DNA of 56,215 nucleotides. Source: an uncultured Eubacteriales bacterium (GTDB lineage Bacteria; Bacillota; Clostridia; Oscillospirales; CAG-272). The stretch spans positions 1 to 56,215 of the forward strand of contig CAKSLQ010000014.1 in the NCBI GenBank assembly GCA_934467415.1, read 5' to 3'. This document shows positions 16,170-24,297 of the stretch, in pieces; position 1 is the stretch's first letter; every line of letters starts with the position of its first letter. The notes under the pieces were generated by a model. That model made no database searches and was not told the DNA's origin. It worked only from the letters and a program-made list of their open reading frames with translations. The position numbers and the translations under genes were made by a program.

Positions 16170-17333
16170 ATGATGCAGAGCGTATTAAAGAAAATAACTG
16201 CCATATGGCTCCTTTGCTGTATGGCGGCTCTGTGGATACCTATGGTTCATGCGGCGGAAACGGATGACCTCATCGCTTCAATGGTTCCTGTCAAAGCGCG
16301 ACAGGCGTTTGCGTTTCGCTATGATTTGCGCAACGAAAATGCCGGGGAAGCAATGCCGATCATGCAAGACTATTACCTCTCGGCATACAAAGTGACCAAC
16401 GAAGCATATGCGGAGTTTGTGAAGGAAACCGGGCATAAAGCACCGAATTATTGGAAAAACGGAAGTTATCCGAACGGCAAGGCAAACCATCCCGTGTTGA
16501 ACGTCTCCTACAGCGATGCCATGGCATACTGTGCATGGATTTCGGCTAAATATGACGGATGGACATTCCGCCTCCCGACGGAGGCGGAATGGGAGAATGC
16601 CGCAATGGGTGACTATTACGGCGACACTTCGGTCAAATACCCGAGCGGCAAGCAAACGCCGTCCTATGATGCATCGACGGGCAAGCTGACCAGCACATTC
16701 AATTTCAACGGCGTCATCGCTGCCGAACTGTTTGAAACATACGGCGAAGACTACACCGTAAACTATATCAAAGGCGATTTTGCCGGTACGAGCGAAACGC
16801 TCGGGGCCTGTATTTCCATCAGCAAAAACGGCGGTGTCTCAAACTGGGCAAATCATGGCGGCACAGCCGAGCGCGGGTACTTTCTGCAAACGGATTTGTA
16901 CGCCAGAATAAGCTCCGATGGCGGTCACACAACGCCCGTCGGCAGCTACGCACCAAACACCCTCGGGCTCTATGACATGGCGGGAAACACCTGGGATCTG
17001 ACCTCGTCTGTCATTGTAGCACAAAACGGCCTTGAAGAAGGAATCACCTGCTATGCCGTGCGCGGCGGGTCATGGTATGCCACGGCAAGAAGTTGCACAT
17101 TTTATTATCGCGGCGAGGGCAGAAAAGACAGCCCATCTTCTACTGTAGGGTTCCGCCTCGCGGCTGACCGTACCGATACAGGTGACAAAACGCACCCGAC
17201 CATGCACGACGCTTTGGAAACCCTGCGTCACTGTGTAACCGGAAACGACAACCCGGCGTTTGATTATACCGGTGACGGTGTCGTCACCCTGTATGACGTA
17301 CTTTTCGTATTGCGGGAAATTGTCAAGGGTTAA
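16170..17333 (+). CDS. Secreted FGE-fold (sulfatase-modifying-factor-like) protein with C-terminal dockerin repeat
   Basis: The 387-aa protein has a signal peptide ending near VHAAE and then an FGE/SUMF1-fold domain: YLSAYKVTNEAYAEFV, HPVLNVSYSDAMAYCAWIS, FRLPTEAEWENAA, GLYDMAGNTWDLTSS, VRGGSW and VGFRLA. In true formylglycine-generating enzymes two cysteines follow GGS at positions 3 and 8. Here the third residue is Ala and only the eighth is Cys, so copper-dependent oxidase activity is unlikely and a binding role is more plausible. The last ~45 residues hold one good F-hand (DYTGDGVVTLYDVLFVLREI) preceded by a helix without a calcium loop, a partial dockerin. Base composition is lower in GC than neighbours, a possible sign of transfer. 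It follows the upstream gene by one base with no strong ribosome binding site, so translational coupling is likely. Confidence 0.8.
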   Translation: MMQSVLKKITAIWLLCCMAALWIPMVHAAETDDLIASMVPVKARQAFAFRYDLRNENAGEAMPIMQDYYLSAYKVTNEAYAEFVKETGHKAPNYWKNGSYPNGKANHPVLNVSYSDAMAYCAWISAKYDGWTFRLPTEAEWENAAMGDYYGDTSVKYPSGKQTPSYDASTGKLTSTFNFNGVIAAELFETYGEDYTVNYIKGDFAGTSETLGACISISKNGGVSNWANHGGTAERGYFLQTDLYARISSDGGHTTPVGSYAPNTLGLYDMAGNTWDLTSSVIVAQNGLEEGITCYAVRGGSWYATARSCTFYYRGEGRKDSPSSTVGFRLAADRTDTGDKTHPTMHDALETLRHCVTGNDNPAFDYTGDGVVTLYDVLFVLREIVKG

Positions 17334-17350
17334 AAAGCATTTCCGATAGG

Positions 17351-17387
17351 AAAACCGCCGCGAAGGGCTTTACTTTGAGGCGGTTTT
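17351..17387 (+). terminator. Possible terminator of the dockerin pair
   Basis: AAAACCGCC and GGCGGTTTT form a 9-bp stem with a 19-base loop. It overlaps the next promoter. Confidence 0.45.
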
Positions 17388-17397
17388 GTGGTATACT
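17369..17397 (+). promoter_or_regulatory. Promoter of the TM1266-type regulator
   Basis: TTTACT (17369-17374), 17 bases, TATACT (17392-17397), 27 bases before the start codon. It overlaps the upstream hairpin. Confidence 0.6.
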
Positions 17398-17424
17398 GAA
17401 TTATCCCAAAACGGAGGCTTGCTT

Positions 17425-17673
17425 ATGGAGACGAGAGTTGCGGTCATCAGCATCATCGTGGAGGACGCGGAGAGCGTCGCCGCGCTGAACGAGCTGCTGC
17501 ACGAATACGGCGAATACGTCATCGGACGGCTCGGCATTCCCTACCGCGCAAAGAACATCAACATCATCAGCATCGCCATCGACGCGCCGCAGGACCAGAT
17601 CAACACCCTGACCGGGCGCATCGGCAAGCTGCACGGCGTTTCCGCCAAGGCGGCCTATTCCAAGGCGGACTGA
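17425..17673 (+). CDS. TM1266-type iron-only hydrogenase system regulator
   Basis: The small protein of 82 aa has the ferredoxin-like/ACT fold of NikR C-terminal domains: METRVAVISIIVED, GRLGIPYRAKNINIISIAID, and a closing TGRIGKLHGVSAKAAYSK. This matches the putative regulator repeatedly found beside hydE, hydF and hydG, and the three maturases follow here. It lacks a DNA-binding domain of its own, so how it regulates is unknown. The ATG at 17425 has GGAGG at 17413-17417. A longer in-frame start upstream has no such site. Confidence 0.85.
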   Translation: METRVAVISIIVEDAESVAALNELLHEYGEYVIGRLGIPYRAKNINIISIAIDAPQDQINTLTGRIGKLHGVSAKAAYSKAD

Positions 17674-17770
17674 CCGCCGGACCGACAATCAAATCCCCCT
17701 GACGCCGAAACGAAGTTAAGGCGAAAGACGCGGACAGAAGAAAACCTTTGGCTTTTTTCTTTGCGCCACG

Positions 17771-17798
17771 AGCGCCGCGTTTTTCGCGGCGCTTTTTT
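17771..17798 (+). terminator. Terminator/attenuator between regulator and hydE
   Basis: The stem AGCGCCGCG-TTTTT-CGCGGCGCT with a T-tract ends 20 bases before the hydE start. It would end or reduce read-through from the regulator gene. I see no clear promoter between it and hydE, so hydE expression may rely on read-through. Confidence 0.8.
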
Positions 17799-17818
17799 CG
17801 TCCGTCGAAAGGAGGCCT

Positions 17819-18871
17819 ATGGACAATCTCTCCGCGCTGCGCGCCCTCATCGACAAGCTGGACGCGGCGCACCGCCTGACCGAAACCGAATACGAGACGC
17901 TTTTCGCCGGCCGTGCCGCCGTGGCGGACTATGCCGCGGCGCTGGCCGACGCGCGGCGGCGCGAAGTCTACGGCACGGATGTCTACATCCGCGGCCTTAT
18001 CGAAGTGAGCAACATCTGCAAAAACGACTGCTACTATTGCGGCATCCGAAAAAGCAGCGCGGCCTGCACGCGCTATCGCCTCGGCGACGACGAAATTCTC
18101 GCCGCGTGCCGCGCGGGCTATGCCCTCGGCTTCCGCACCTTTGTGATGCAGGGCGGCGAGGACGCGGCGTTTTCGGACGCGCGGCTCGTGCCGCTGGTGC
18201 GCGCGATCAAGGCCGAATTCCCCGACTGCGCCGTCACCCTGTCGCTCGGCGAGCGGCCGGACGCAAGCTACCGCGCGCTGCGCGAGGCCGGGGCAGACCG
18301 CTATCTCCTGCGCCACGAGACCGCCGACGCGGCGCATTATGCGCGGCTGCATCCGGCGGCGATGTCGCACGGGAACCGCCTGCACTGCCTCGCCGCGCTC
18401 CGCGCCCTCGGCTATCAGGTGGGCTGCGGCTTCATGGTCGGCTCGCCGTACCAGACGGCGGCGCATGTGGCAAAAGACCTCAAATTCATCGAGACCTTCC
18501 GCCCCGACATGGTGGGCATCGGACCGTTTCTCCCGCACCACGCGACGCCGTTTGCCGCATTCCCGCCCGGCACGGCGGAGGCAACGGTCTTCCTCCTCTC
18601 ACTGGTGCGGCTGATGCTGCCGAACGTCCTGCTCCCGGCGACGACGGCGCTCGGCACGGCGGAGCCGGGCGGGCGCGCACGCGGCATTGCAGCGGGCGCG
18701 AACGTCGTGATGCCCAATCTCTCCCCCGCCGCCGTGCGCGCGCAGTACACGCTCTACGACGGCAAGCAGGCAAGCGGCGCCGAGGCCGCCGAATGTGTCC
18801 GCGCGCTCGCGGACAGCATGGCCGCCATCGGCTATACGGTCGTCACCGCGCGCGGCGACGTCAAGCGATAA
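17819..18871 (+). CDS. hydE: [FeFe]-hydrogenase maturase HydE (radical SAM)
   Basis: The 350-aa radical SAM enzyme acts with HydG and HydF to build the H-cluster 2Fe subsite. C67-x3-C71-x2-C74 (ICKNDCYYC) binds the SAM cluster. FVMQGGED (about residues 103-110) is the GGE-like SAM site, and GCGFMVGSPYQT and GIGPFLPHHATPF match HydE and the related biotin synthase-like family. Length is typical. AAAGGAGG precedes the ATG. It is the first of three maturase genes in the order hydE, hydG, hydF. The hydrogenase itself (hydA) is not in this window. Confidence 0.95.
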   Translation: MDNLSALRALIDKLDAAHRLTETEYETLFAGRAAVADYAAALADARRREVYGTDVYIRGLIEVSNICKNDCYYCGIRKSSAACTRYRLGDDEILAACRAGYALGFRTFVMQGGEDAAFSDARLVPLVRAIKAEFPDCAVTLSLGERPDASYRALREAGADRYLLRHETADAAHYARLHPAAMSHGNRLHCLAALRALGYQVGCGFMVGSPYQTAAHVAKDLKFIETFRPDMVGIGPFLPHHATPFAAFPPGTAEATVFLLSLVRLMLPNVLLPATTALGTAEPGGRARGIAAGANVVMPNLSPAAVRAQYTLYDGKQASGAEAAECVRALADSMAAIGYTVVTARGDVKR

Positions 18872-18936
18872 ATCCACCGAACATCATCATCTTATCGGAA
18901 AGACAGACTCTGACCGAACAGAAAGGAATCACCATC

Positions 18937-20385
18937 ATGGCAAACTTCGACCCGAAATCCCTCCGTGCGGAGGAATTCATCAACCACGCGGAAATCCTCG
19001 AGACCCTGCGCTACGCCGAGGCACACAAAAACGACGCCGCACTCATCGACGCGCTGCTGGAAAAGGCGCGCCCGAAGCCGACGGCGGGCGGCGTGCACTG
19101 CGCCGGGCTGACACACCGCGAGGCCTCGGTGCTGCTCGCCTGCGACATCCCCGAAAAGGTCGCCGAGATCTACAAGCTCGCCGAGGAGATCAAGCTCGCG
19201 TTCTACGGCAACCGCATCGTGCTGTTTGCGCCGCTCTACCTCTCCAACTACTGCGTCAACGGCTGCGTCTACTGCCCCTACCATCTGAAAAACAAGCACA
19301 TTCCGCGCAAAAAGCTGACGCAGGCGGAGGTCGCCGCCGAGGTGACGGCGCTCCAGGACATGGGGCACAAGCGCCTTGCCATCGAGGCGGGCGAGGACCC
19401 CGTGAACAACCCGATCGAGTACATCCTCGACTGCATCAGAACCATTTACGGCATTCACCACAAGAACGGCGCGATCCGCCGCGTGAATGTCAACATCGCC
19501 GCCACCACGGTGGAAAACTACAAAAAGCTGCACGACGCGGGCATCGGCACCTACATCCTCTTCCAGGAGACCTATCACAGGGAGAGCTACGAGCGCCTGC
19601 ACCCGACCGGGCCGAAGCACGACTACGCCTACCACACCGAGGCGATGGACCGCGCCATGCAGGGCGGCATCGACGACGTGGGGCTGGGCGTGCTGTTCGG
19701 GCTCGAACTGTACAAATACGAGTTTGCGGGGCTCCTGATGCACGCCGAGCATCTGGAGGCGGCGCACGGCGTCGGCCCGCACACGATCAGCGTGCCGCGC
19801 ATCAAGCGCGCCGACGACATCGACCCCGCGGCCTTTGACAACGGCATCGACGACGAGACCTTTCTCAAGATCATCGCCTGCATCCGCATCGCCGTGCCCT
19901 ACACCGGCATGATTGTCTCGACCCGCGAGAGCGAGGCGGTGCGCGCGCGTGCGCTCACGGTCGGCATCTCGCAGGTGAGCGGCGGCTCGCGCACGACGGT
20001 CGGCGGCTACACCGAGGCGGAGCGCCCGCACGACACCGAGCAGTTTGACGTGTCGGATCAGCGCACGCTGGACGACGTGGTGCGCTGGCTGATGCAGCTT
20101 GGCTTCATCCCGTCGTTCTGCACCGCCTGTTACCGCGAGGGGCGCACCGGCGACCGCTTCATGAGCCTGTGCAAAAGCGGGCAGATCCTCAACTGCTGCC
20201 ACCCCAACGCGCTGATGACGCTGACCGAATTTCTCACCGACTACGCGACGGACGCGACGAAGGCGGTCGGGTTTGACCTGATCGAGAAAGAGCTTGCGCG
20301 CATTCCGAAGGACAAGGTGCGCGCCATCGCGGCGGAGAACATCGCCGCCATCAAGTCCTCAGACCGCCGCGACTTCCGCTTCTGA
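18937..20385 (+). CDS. hydG: [FeFe]-hydrogenase maturase HydG (tyrosine lyase)
   Basis: The 482-aa radical SAM enzyme cleaves tyrosine to supply the CO and CN ligands of the H-cluster. The SAM cluster motif is C106-x3-C110-x2-C113 (YCVNGCVYCPYH). The C-terminal auxiliary cluster that distinguishes HydG from ThiH is present as C395-x2-C398-x22-C421 (CTACYREGRTG ... CCHP). The frame is open far upstream into hydE, but MANFDPKSL at 18937 follows AAAGGA at good spacing and matches the family's N-terminus. It lies 65 bases after hydE and 21 bases before hydF. Confidence 0.96.
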   Translation: MANFDPKSLRAEEFINHAEILETLRYAEAHKNDAALIDALLEKARPKPTAGGVHCAGLTHREASVLLACDIPEKVAEIYKLAEEIKLAFYGNRIVLFAPLYLSNYCVNGCVYCPYHLKNKHIPRKKLTQAEVAAEVTALQDMGHKRLAIEAGEDPVNNPIEYILDCIRTIYGIHHKNGAIRRVNVNIAATTVENYKKLHDAGIGTYILFQETYHRESYERLHPTGPKHDYAYHTEAMDRAMQGGIDDVGLGVLFGLELYKYEFAGLLMHAEHLEAAHGVGPHTISVPRIKRADDIDPAAFDNGIDDETFLKIIACIRIAVPYTGMIVSTRESEAVRARALTVGISQVSGGSRTTVGGYTEAERPHDTEQFDVSDQRTLDDVVRWLMQLGFIPSFCTACYREGRTGDRFMSLCKSGQILNCCHPNALMTLTEFLTDYATDATKAVGFDLIEKELARIPKDKVRAIAAENIAAIKSSDRRDFRF

Positions 20386-20406
20386 GCGCCGAAAGGAGAT
20401 AAACGT

Positions 20407-21600
20407 ATGGGACTGAACGACACCCCGGTGGCAAACCGGGTACACATCGGCTTTTTCGGCCGCCGCAACGCGGGCAAATCCAGCCTGGTCAACGCCGTGA
20501 CCGGGCAGACCGTCTCGGTGGTCTCGGACGTGGCGGGCACGACGACCGACCCCGTGACAAAGACCATGGAGCTTCTGCCGCTCGGCCCGGTGGTGCTGAT
20601 CGACACCCCCGGCTACGACGACGCGGGCAGCCTCGGCGAAATGCGCGTGGCGCGCACCAGGCTGATCCTGAACCGCGCCGACATCGCCGTGCTGGTCGTG
20701 GACGGCAGCGTTGGGCTGACCGCCTGCGACCGCGAGCTGCTCGGCATTTTCCGCGCGAAGGGCATTCCCTTTCTCATCGCCTTCGGCAAGGCCGATCTGG
20801 CGCAGGCGGAGATCCCCGCCGACCTTGCCGATGCCGCCGTGCGCGTGAGCGCGGCGAGCGGCGAGGGCCTGCACGCATTCAAGGAGCGGCTGGCACATCT
20901 GCGCCCGGCCGAGGCGGCACGGCCGCTCGTCGCCGATCTTGTGCGCCCCGGCGATGTGGCCGTGCTGGTCATCCCGATCGACGAGGCCGCGCCGAAAGGG
21001 CGGCTGATCCTGCCGCAGCAGCAGGTGCTGCGCGAGCTGCTCGAGGTCGGCGCCATGGCCATCTGCACGCGCGAGAGCGAGCTTGCCGCCACGCTCGCGG
21101 CCCTGCGCGACGATCCCGCCGTTGTCATCACGGACAGCCAGGCGTTTGCCGAAGTTGCGCCCATTGTGCCCGAGCGCGTGCCGCTGACCTCGTTTTCGAT
21201 TCTGATGGCACGGTACAAGGGCTTTCTGCGGGATGCGGTCGGAGCGCTCGATGCCCTTGACCGCCTCCGGGACGGCGACAAAATCCTGATCGCCGAGGGC
21301 TGCACGCACCACCGGCAGTGCAACGACATCGGCACGGTGACAATCCCCCGCCTGCTCGCGAAAAAAACCGGGAAATCGCTCGTGATCGAGACCTCTTCCG
21401 GCCTCGGCTTCCCCGAGGATCTTTCGCCCTACGCGCTCATCATCCATTGCGGCGGCTGTATGTTAAACGAGCGCGAGGTACGCGCACGGCAGAAGTGCGC
21501 GCGCGATGCGGGCGTGCCGTTCACCAACTATGGGACGTTTCTCGCGGCGGCGGGCGGCATCCTCGCGCGCAGCATCCGCTGCATCCCCCTCGGGGAGTGA
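20407..21600 (+). CDS. hydF: [FeFe]-hydrogenase maturation GTPase HydF
   Basis: The 397-aa scaffold GTPase carries the precursor 2Fe cluster to apo-hydrogenase. The G1 loop GRRNAGKS (residues 18-25), a TTTDP G2 region, and DTPG at 66-69 identify the GTPase domain. The C-terminal cluster motif is C299-T-H301 ... HC348-GG-C351, with a spacing of about 45 residues, as expected for HydF. AAAGGAG precedes the ATG. A composite palindromic repeat follows the stop codon directly. Confidence 0.96.
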   Translation: MGLNDTPVANRVHIGFFGRRNAGKSSLVNAVTGQTVSVVSDVAGTTTDPVTKTMELLPLGPVVLIDTPGYDDAGSLGEMRVARTRLILNRADIAVLVVDGSVGLTACDRELLGIFRAKGIPFLIAFGKADLAQAEIPADLADAAVRVSAASGEGLHAFKERLAHLRPAEAARPLVADLVRPGDVAVLVIPIDEAAPKGRLILPQQQVLRELLEVGAMAICTRESELAATLAALRDDPAVVITDSQAFAEVAPIVPERVPLTSFSILMARYKGFLRDAVGALDALDRLRDGDKILIAEGCTHHRQCNDIGTVTIPRLLAKKTGKSLVIETSSGLGFPEDLSPYALIIHCGGCMLNEREVRARQKCARDAGVPFTNYGTFLAAAGGILARSIRCIPLGE

Positions 21601-21610
21601 GGGGGGAGTG

Positions 21611-21812
21611 AATGCGCATGGAGCGGCGGGAGCGAGCCCCCGCATGACGGTTTGTGCGCGTTTTGCGCAATCCTGTAAGGCCCGGCGCCGCGACAACCCG
21701 TTGCTTTGTGCATGACACCTCATCCACCGCTGACGCGGTCCCCCTTCCCCCACTGGGGAAGGCTTTAATAGAACGGTACGGTTGCGGGCGACCGATGGTC
21801 GCCCCTACGGGT
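21611..21812. repeat. Composite palindromic element behind hydF
   Basis: The modules are a GCGGGAGCGAGCCCCCGC block (also near 36773), an ACCTCATCCACCGCTGACGCGGT block ending in CCTTCCCCCACTGGGGAAGG, and the GGGCGACCGATGGTCGCCC palindrome with CTACGGG behind it. No gene is present. Confidence 0.75.
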
Positions 21813-21837
21813 ATGCACCGCAATACCGCCGCGCCGC

Positions 21838-21865
21838 AAAAAAGGACGCTTTCGCGTCCTTTTTT
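21838..21865 (-). terminator. Terminator of the flavin reductase-like gene
   Basis: AAAAAAGGACGC-loop TTTC-GCGTCCTTTTTT, 17 bases beyond the stop at 21883. Confidence 0.9.
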
Positions 21866-21882
21866 GTTTGCAAGTATGCCGC

Positions 21883-22479
21883 TTACGCCTTCTGTTCCGG
21901 CTTCGGCAGGGGCTTTTTCTTCTTTTTCGCGGCGGAGAAGCCGAATTTGCCGATCTTCTTGCCGAGGGCGAAGTATTCGCCGTGCGCATAGGCCATCAGA
22001 TGCGCACGGGAGAGGTCGAGCGCGCCCGCGCCGTCCAGCAGGCTGTCGTCCACATCGGCGGCGACGATGTCGCACAGGAACATAACGTGTGTGCCGAGCT
22101 CTTCGGCGCGGATCACGCGGCATTCGAGCGAAAGCGGGCTCTCGGCGATCAGCGGTGCGGAGACCGCGCTTGCCGCCGCCTTGGTGAAGCCGCACTTTGC
22201 AAATTTATCCACCTTGCGCCCGGTGTAAATGCCGCAGTAGTCCACCTTGCGCACCATCTCCGCCGTGGTCAGGTTGATGACGCATTCCCCGCTTTTCTCC
22301 AGCAGCTCATAGCTGTAGCGGCTCTTGCGCAGGGAGATGTACGTCTTCGGCGGCTGCGTGTTGACAATGCCCGTCCACGCCACCGTGGCAACATCGGCAT
22401 TCGCCATGTCGCCCGTCGTCACCAGCACCGCGGGCAGAGGCGCGAGCAGCGCGCCGCCCTTCCAGACTTGTTTTGCCAT
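21883..22479 (-). CDS. Flavin reductase-like FMN-binding protein
   Basis: This 198-aa protein resembles the flavin reductase/flavoredoxin domain family, a split-barrel FMN-binding fold. Recognisable parts are PLPAVLVTTGD near the start, ATVAWTGIVNTQPPKTYISLRKSRYS (substrate and FMN region), GECVINLTT, and GTHVMFLCDIVAADVD. Such proteins bind FMN and may reduce flavins or act as small redox carriers in anaerobes. The C-terminal tail is Lys-rich. ATG at 22479 has AAGGAG, and an upstream in-frame ATG has none. It is monocistronic, between two terminators. Confidence 0.85.
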   Translation of the reverse strand: MAKQVWKGGALLAPLPAVLVTTGDMANADVATVAWTGIVNTQPPKTYISLRKSRYSYELLEKSGECVINLTTAEMVRKVDYCGIYTGRKVDKFAKCGFTKAAASAVSAPLIAESPLSLECRVIRAEELGTHVMFLCDIVAADVDDSLLDGAGALDLSRAHLMAYAHGEYFALGKKIGKFGFSAAKKKKKPLPKPEQKA

Positions 22480-22532
22480 ATTATTCTCCTTCTCCCGCCG
22501 GGCGTTTGCCGGGCGCAGTCTGCACACGACTT

Positions 22533-22560
22533 AAAACAGCCCCGACCGAAGTCGGGGCTG
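22533..22560 (-). terminator. Terminator of the SLH protein gene
   Basis: CAGCCCCGAC-CGAA-GTCGGGGCTG (22537-22560), followed on the minus strand by TTTTAAG. Confidence 0.85.
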
Positions 22561-22580
22561 CTTGCTTTGCTTGGACTTGC

Positions 22581-24158
22581 TTATTTCTTCAGGCCGGTCC
22601 AGGTCTCGTTGACGCCGTCTTCCTGACGGCTGTAATCGTGACCGTTGGTCGCTTCCTGAACCGCATAGTAGTACCACTTTGCGGAGGTGTTGTCGGGCCA
22701 CTTGATCGTGTCGGCATGCTGACCCGCCTCGTTGACGTATCTGTACAGAATGCGGTTGACCAGCGTCATCGCCTCTGCACGGGTGATCTTGCCGTCGGGT
22801 CTGAATGTACCGTCATCATAGCCGGCAATCCAACCGAGCTTGACTGCGGTTGCGACATACTTCGCTGCCCAGTGACCGTTCAGATCCGTGAAGTTCTGCG
22901 TTGCGGTCTCATCCACACCTGCAAGCTTTGCAACAATGGTGGCAAACTCGGCGCGGGTGATTGCCTCGGAGGGATTGAACGTGCCGTCCGGATAACCGCT
23001 GAAGATACCTGCATTGACGAGCGTGGAGATCGCGTCATTCGACCAGCGGTCTGCCGCAACGTCGCTGAAATTGTTGGTCTTGGACTCGACCGTTGCACGG
23101 TAGCCGCTCTTGAGCAGACGATAGAAGATCATCGCGGTCTCTTCACGGGTGACATTTGCCTCAGGGCGAACGGTGCCGTCCGGATAACCCGAAACATATG
23201 CAAAGTGATCAATCGTCTCCAGCTTCTCGGCGATGACGGGCAAAGGCTCGCTCTTGGCAAAGGCGGCGTAAACCGTCGTGTCCGCATTCAGCGTGAGCGT
23301 TTCGCCGACAGCCTTGGTCAGCTCCTTGTCGAGGAACCAGCCCTTGAAGGTGTAGCCGTCCTTATAAGGCGTCTGGAAATCAGCCGTCTTCAGCACGGTG
23401 CCCTCGGTCTTTCTGACCGAAGCGATCTTCAAGGTGTTGCCATCGACATCAAAGGTCAGGGTGTACTTTGCCTTTTCTTCCGCAGGGCCGGTACCCGAAG
23501 AGGGCTTCTTCGCCGTTGCGGTAACGGCGGACGCAGCGCCGGTGTAGGTAACGTCCAGCTTCGTATAGCCGCCGCGATCCGTGTGGGACGTACCCGTCAG
23601 GGTTGCCGTGATGGTCGCAGGGATGTCATATGCGGAAACGCTGATGCCGCCGACCGAAACCGTGATGTCGTTGAGCGCGCCGTTCTTCAGCTCGTCAACC
23701 GACAGCTCGCGCGCGGTCGTAACGGTCACGACCAGCTTGCCTGCGGCGGAATCGTCGCGGCTGGTGATCGTGTAGTACTGCGCGGCCTCTGCCGGCAGCT
23801 CTGCCGCTGCGGGAATCGTCGCACCCGCGTACTCGATGGTCACGGTGAACGTACCCGTGGTCTTCATCTCGTTGAACTTGCGGATGACGACCTCGTCGCC
23901 GGTGCGCAGCGCGGTCTCCTCATACTTTGCAAGCGCGTCTCTGACGGGCTGCATATCGACTTTATACTGCGCCTTGAAGGTTGCGGCGCCGATCGTGGAA
24001 GCCCAGCTCTGCGCGGTCTTACCGTAAACATTGCCGCTCGTGCCGGCGATCGTCAGGTCGGCGGCGACCTCAACGGTATCGCTCTCCGCAGAAGCGACGA
24101 CAGTGACAGACAGGACCATCAGCACTGCCAGAACCAAGCTGAGAATGCGTTTTTTCAT
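22581..24158 (-). CDS. S-layer homology (SLH) domain surface protein
   Basis: The 525-aa protein is secreted (signal peptide MKKRILSLVLAVLMVLSVTVVASA). The N-terminal ~240 residues have a beta-rich, unassigned sequence. Around residues 245-315 is an InlB B-repeat-like segment (YTLTFDVDGNT ... YKDGYTFKGWFLDKELTKAV ... LNADTTVYAAF). Three SLH motifs fill the C-terminus: VSGYPDGTVRPEANVTREETA, FSDVAADRW with FSGYPDGTFNPSEAITRAEFA, and GHWAAKYV with IAGYDDGTFRPDGKITRAEAM. SLH triplets bind pyruvylated secondary cell-wall polymer, so the protein should be held on the cell wall. It could be a scaffold or adhesin; no cohesin is visible that would link it to the dockerin proteins. Confidence 0.93.
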   Translation of the reverse strand: MKKRILSLVLAVLMVLSVTVVASAESDTVEVAADLTIAGTSGNVYGKTAQSWASTIGAATFKAQYKVDMQPVRDALAKYEETALRTGDEVVIRKFNEMKTTGTFTVTIEYAGATIPAAAELPAEAAQYYTITSRDDSAAGKLVVTVTTARELSVDELKNGALNDITVSVGGISVSAYDIPATITATLTGTSHTDRGGYTKLDVTYTGAASAVTATAKKPSSGTGPAEEKAKYTLTFDVDGNTLKIASVRKTEGTVLKTADFQTPYKDGYTFKGWFLDKELTKAVGETLTLNADTTVYAAFAKSEPLPVIAEKLETIDHFAYVSGYPDGTVRPEANVTREETAMIFYRLLKSGYRATVESKTNNFSDVAADRWSNDAISTLVNAGIFSGYPDGTFNPSEAITRAEFATIVAKLAGVDETATQNFTDLNGHWAAKYVATAVKLGWIAGYDDGTFRPDGKITRAEAMTLVNRILYRYVNEAGQHADTIKWPDNTSAKWYYYAVQEATNGHDYSRQEDGVNETWTGLKK

Positions 24159-24234
24159 TTTGTCTCACTCCTACCTTACAGTCATGTTGTAGCAAACGGT
24201 ATCGACAATACTGCCAATACACTGATGATACTGT

Positions 24235-24263
24235 ATTATATCATAAGTTTTCCAGTTTGTACA
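24235..24263 (-). promoter_or_regulatory. Promoter of the SLH protein gene
   Basis: TGTACA (24258-24263), 17 bases, TATAAT (24235-24240) on the minus strand. TACAGTA and TACTGTA sequences flank it and may form an operator. Confidence 0.55.
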
Positions 24264-24297
24264 GTACTTTTTTCAAAAAAATAATTTTTTTCGGGCT

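Noticed and set aside
17761..18936. N-terminal extension of HydG to give an 874-aa protein
   Set aside because: The added part is a shifted frame of hydE rich in Arg, and the family N-terminus with a ribosome binding site is at 18937.
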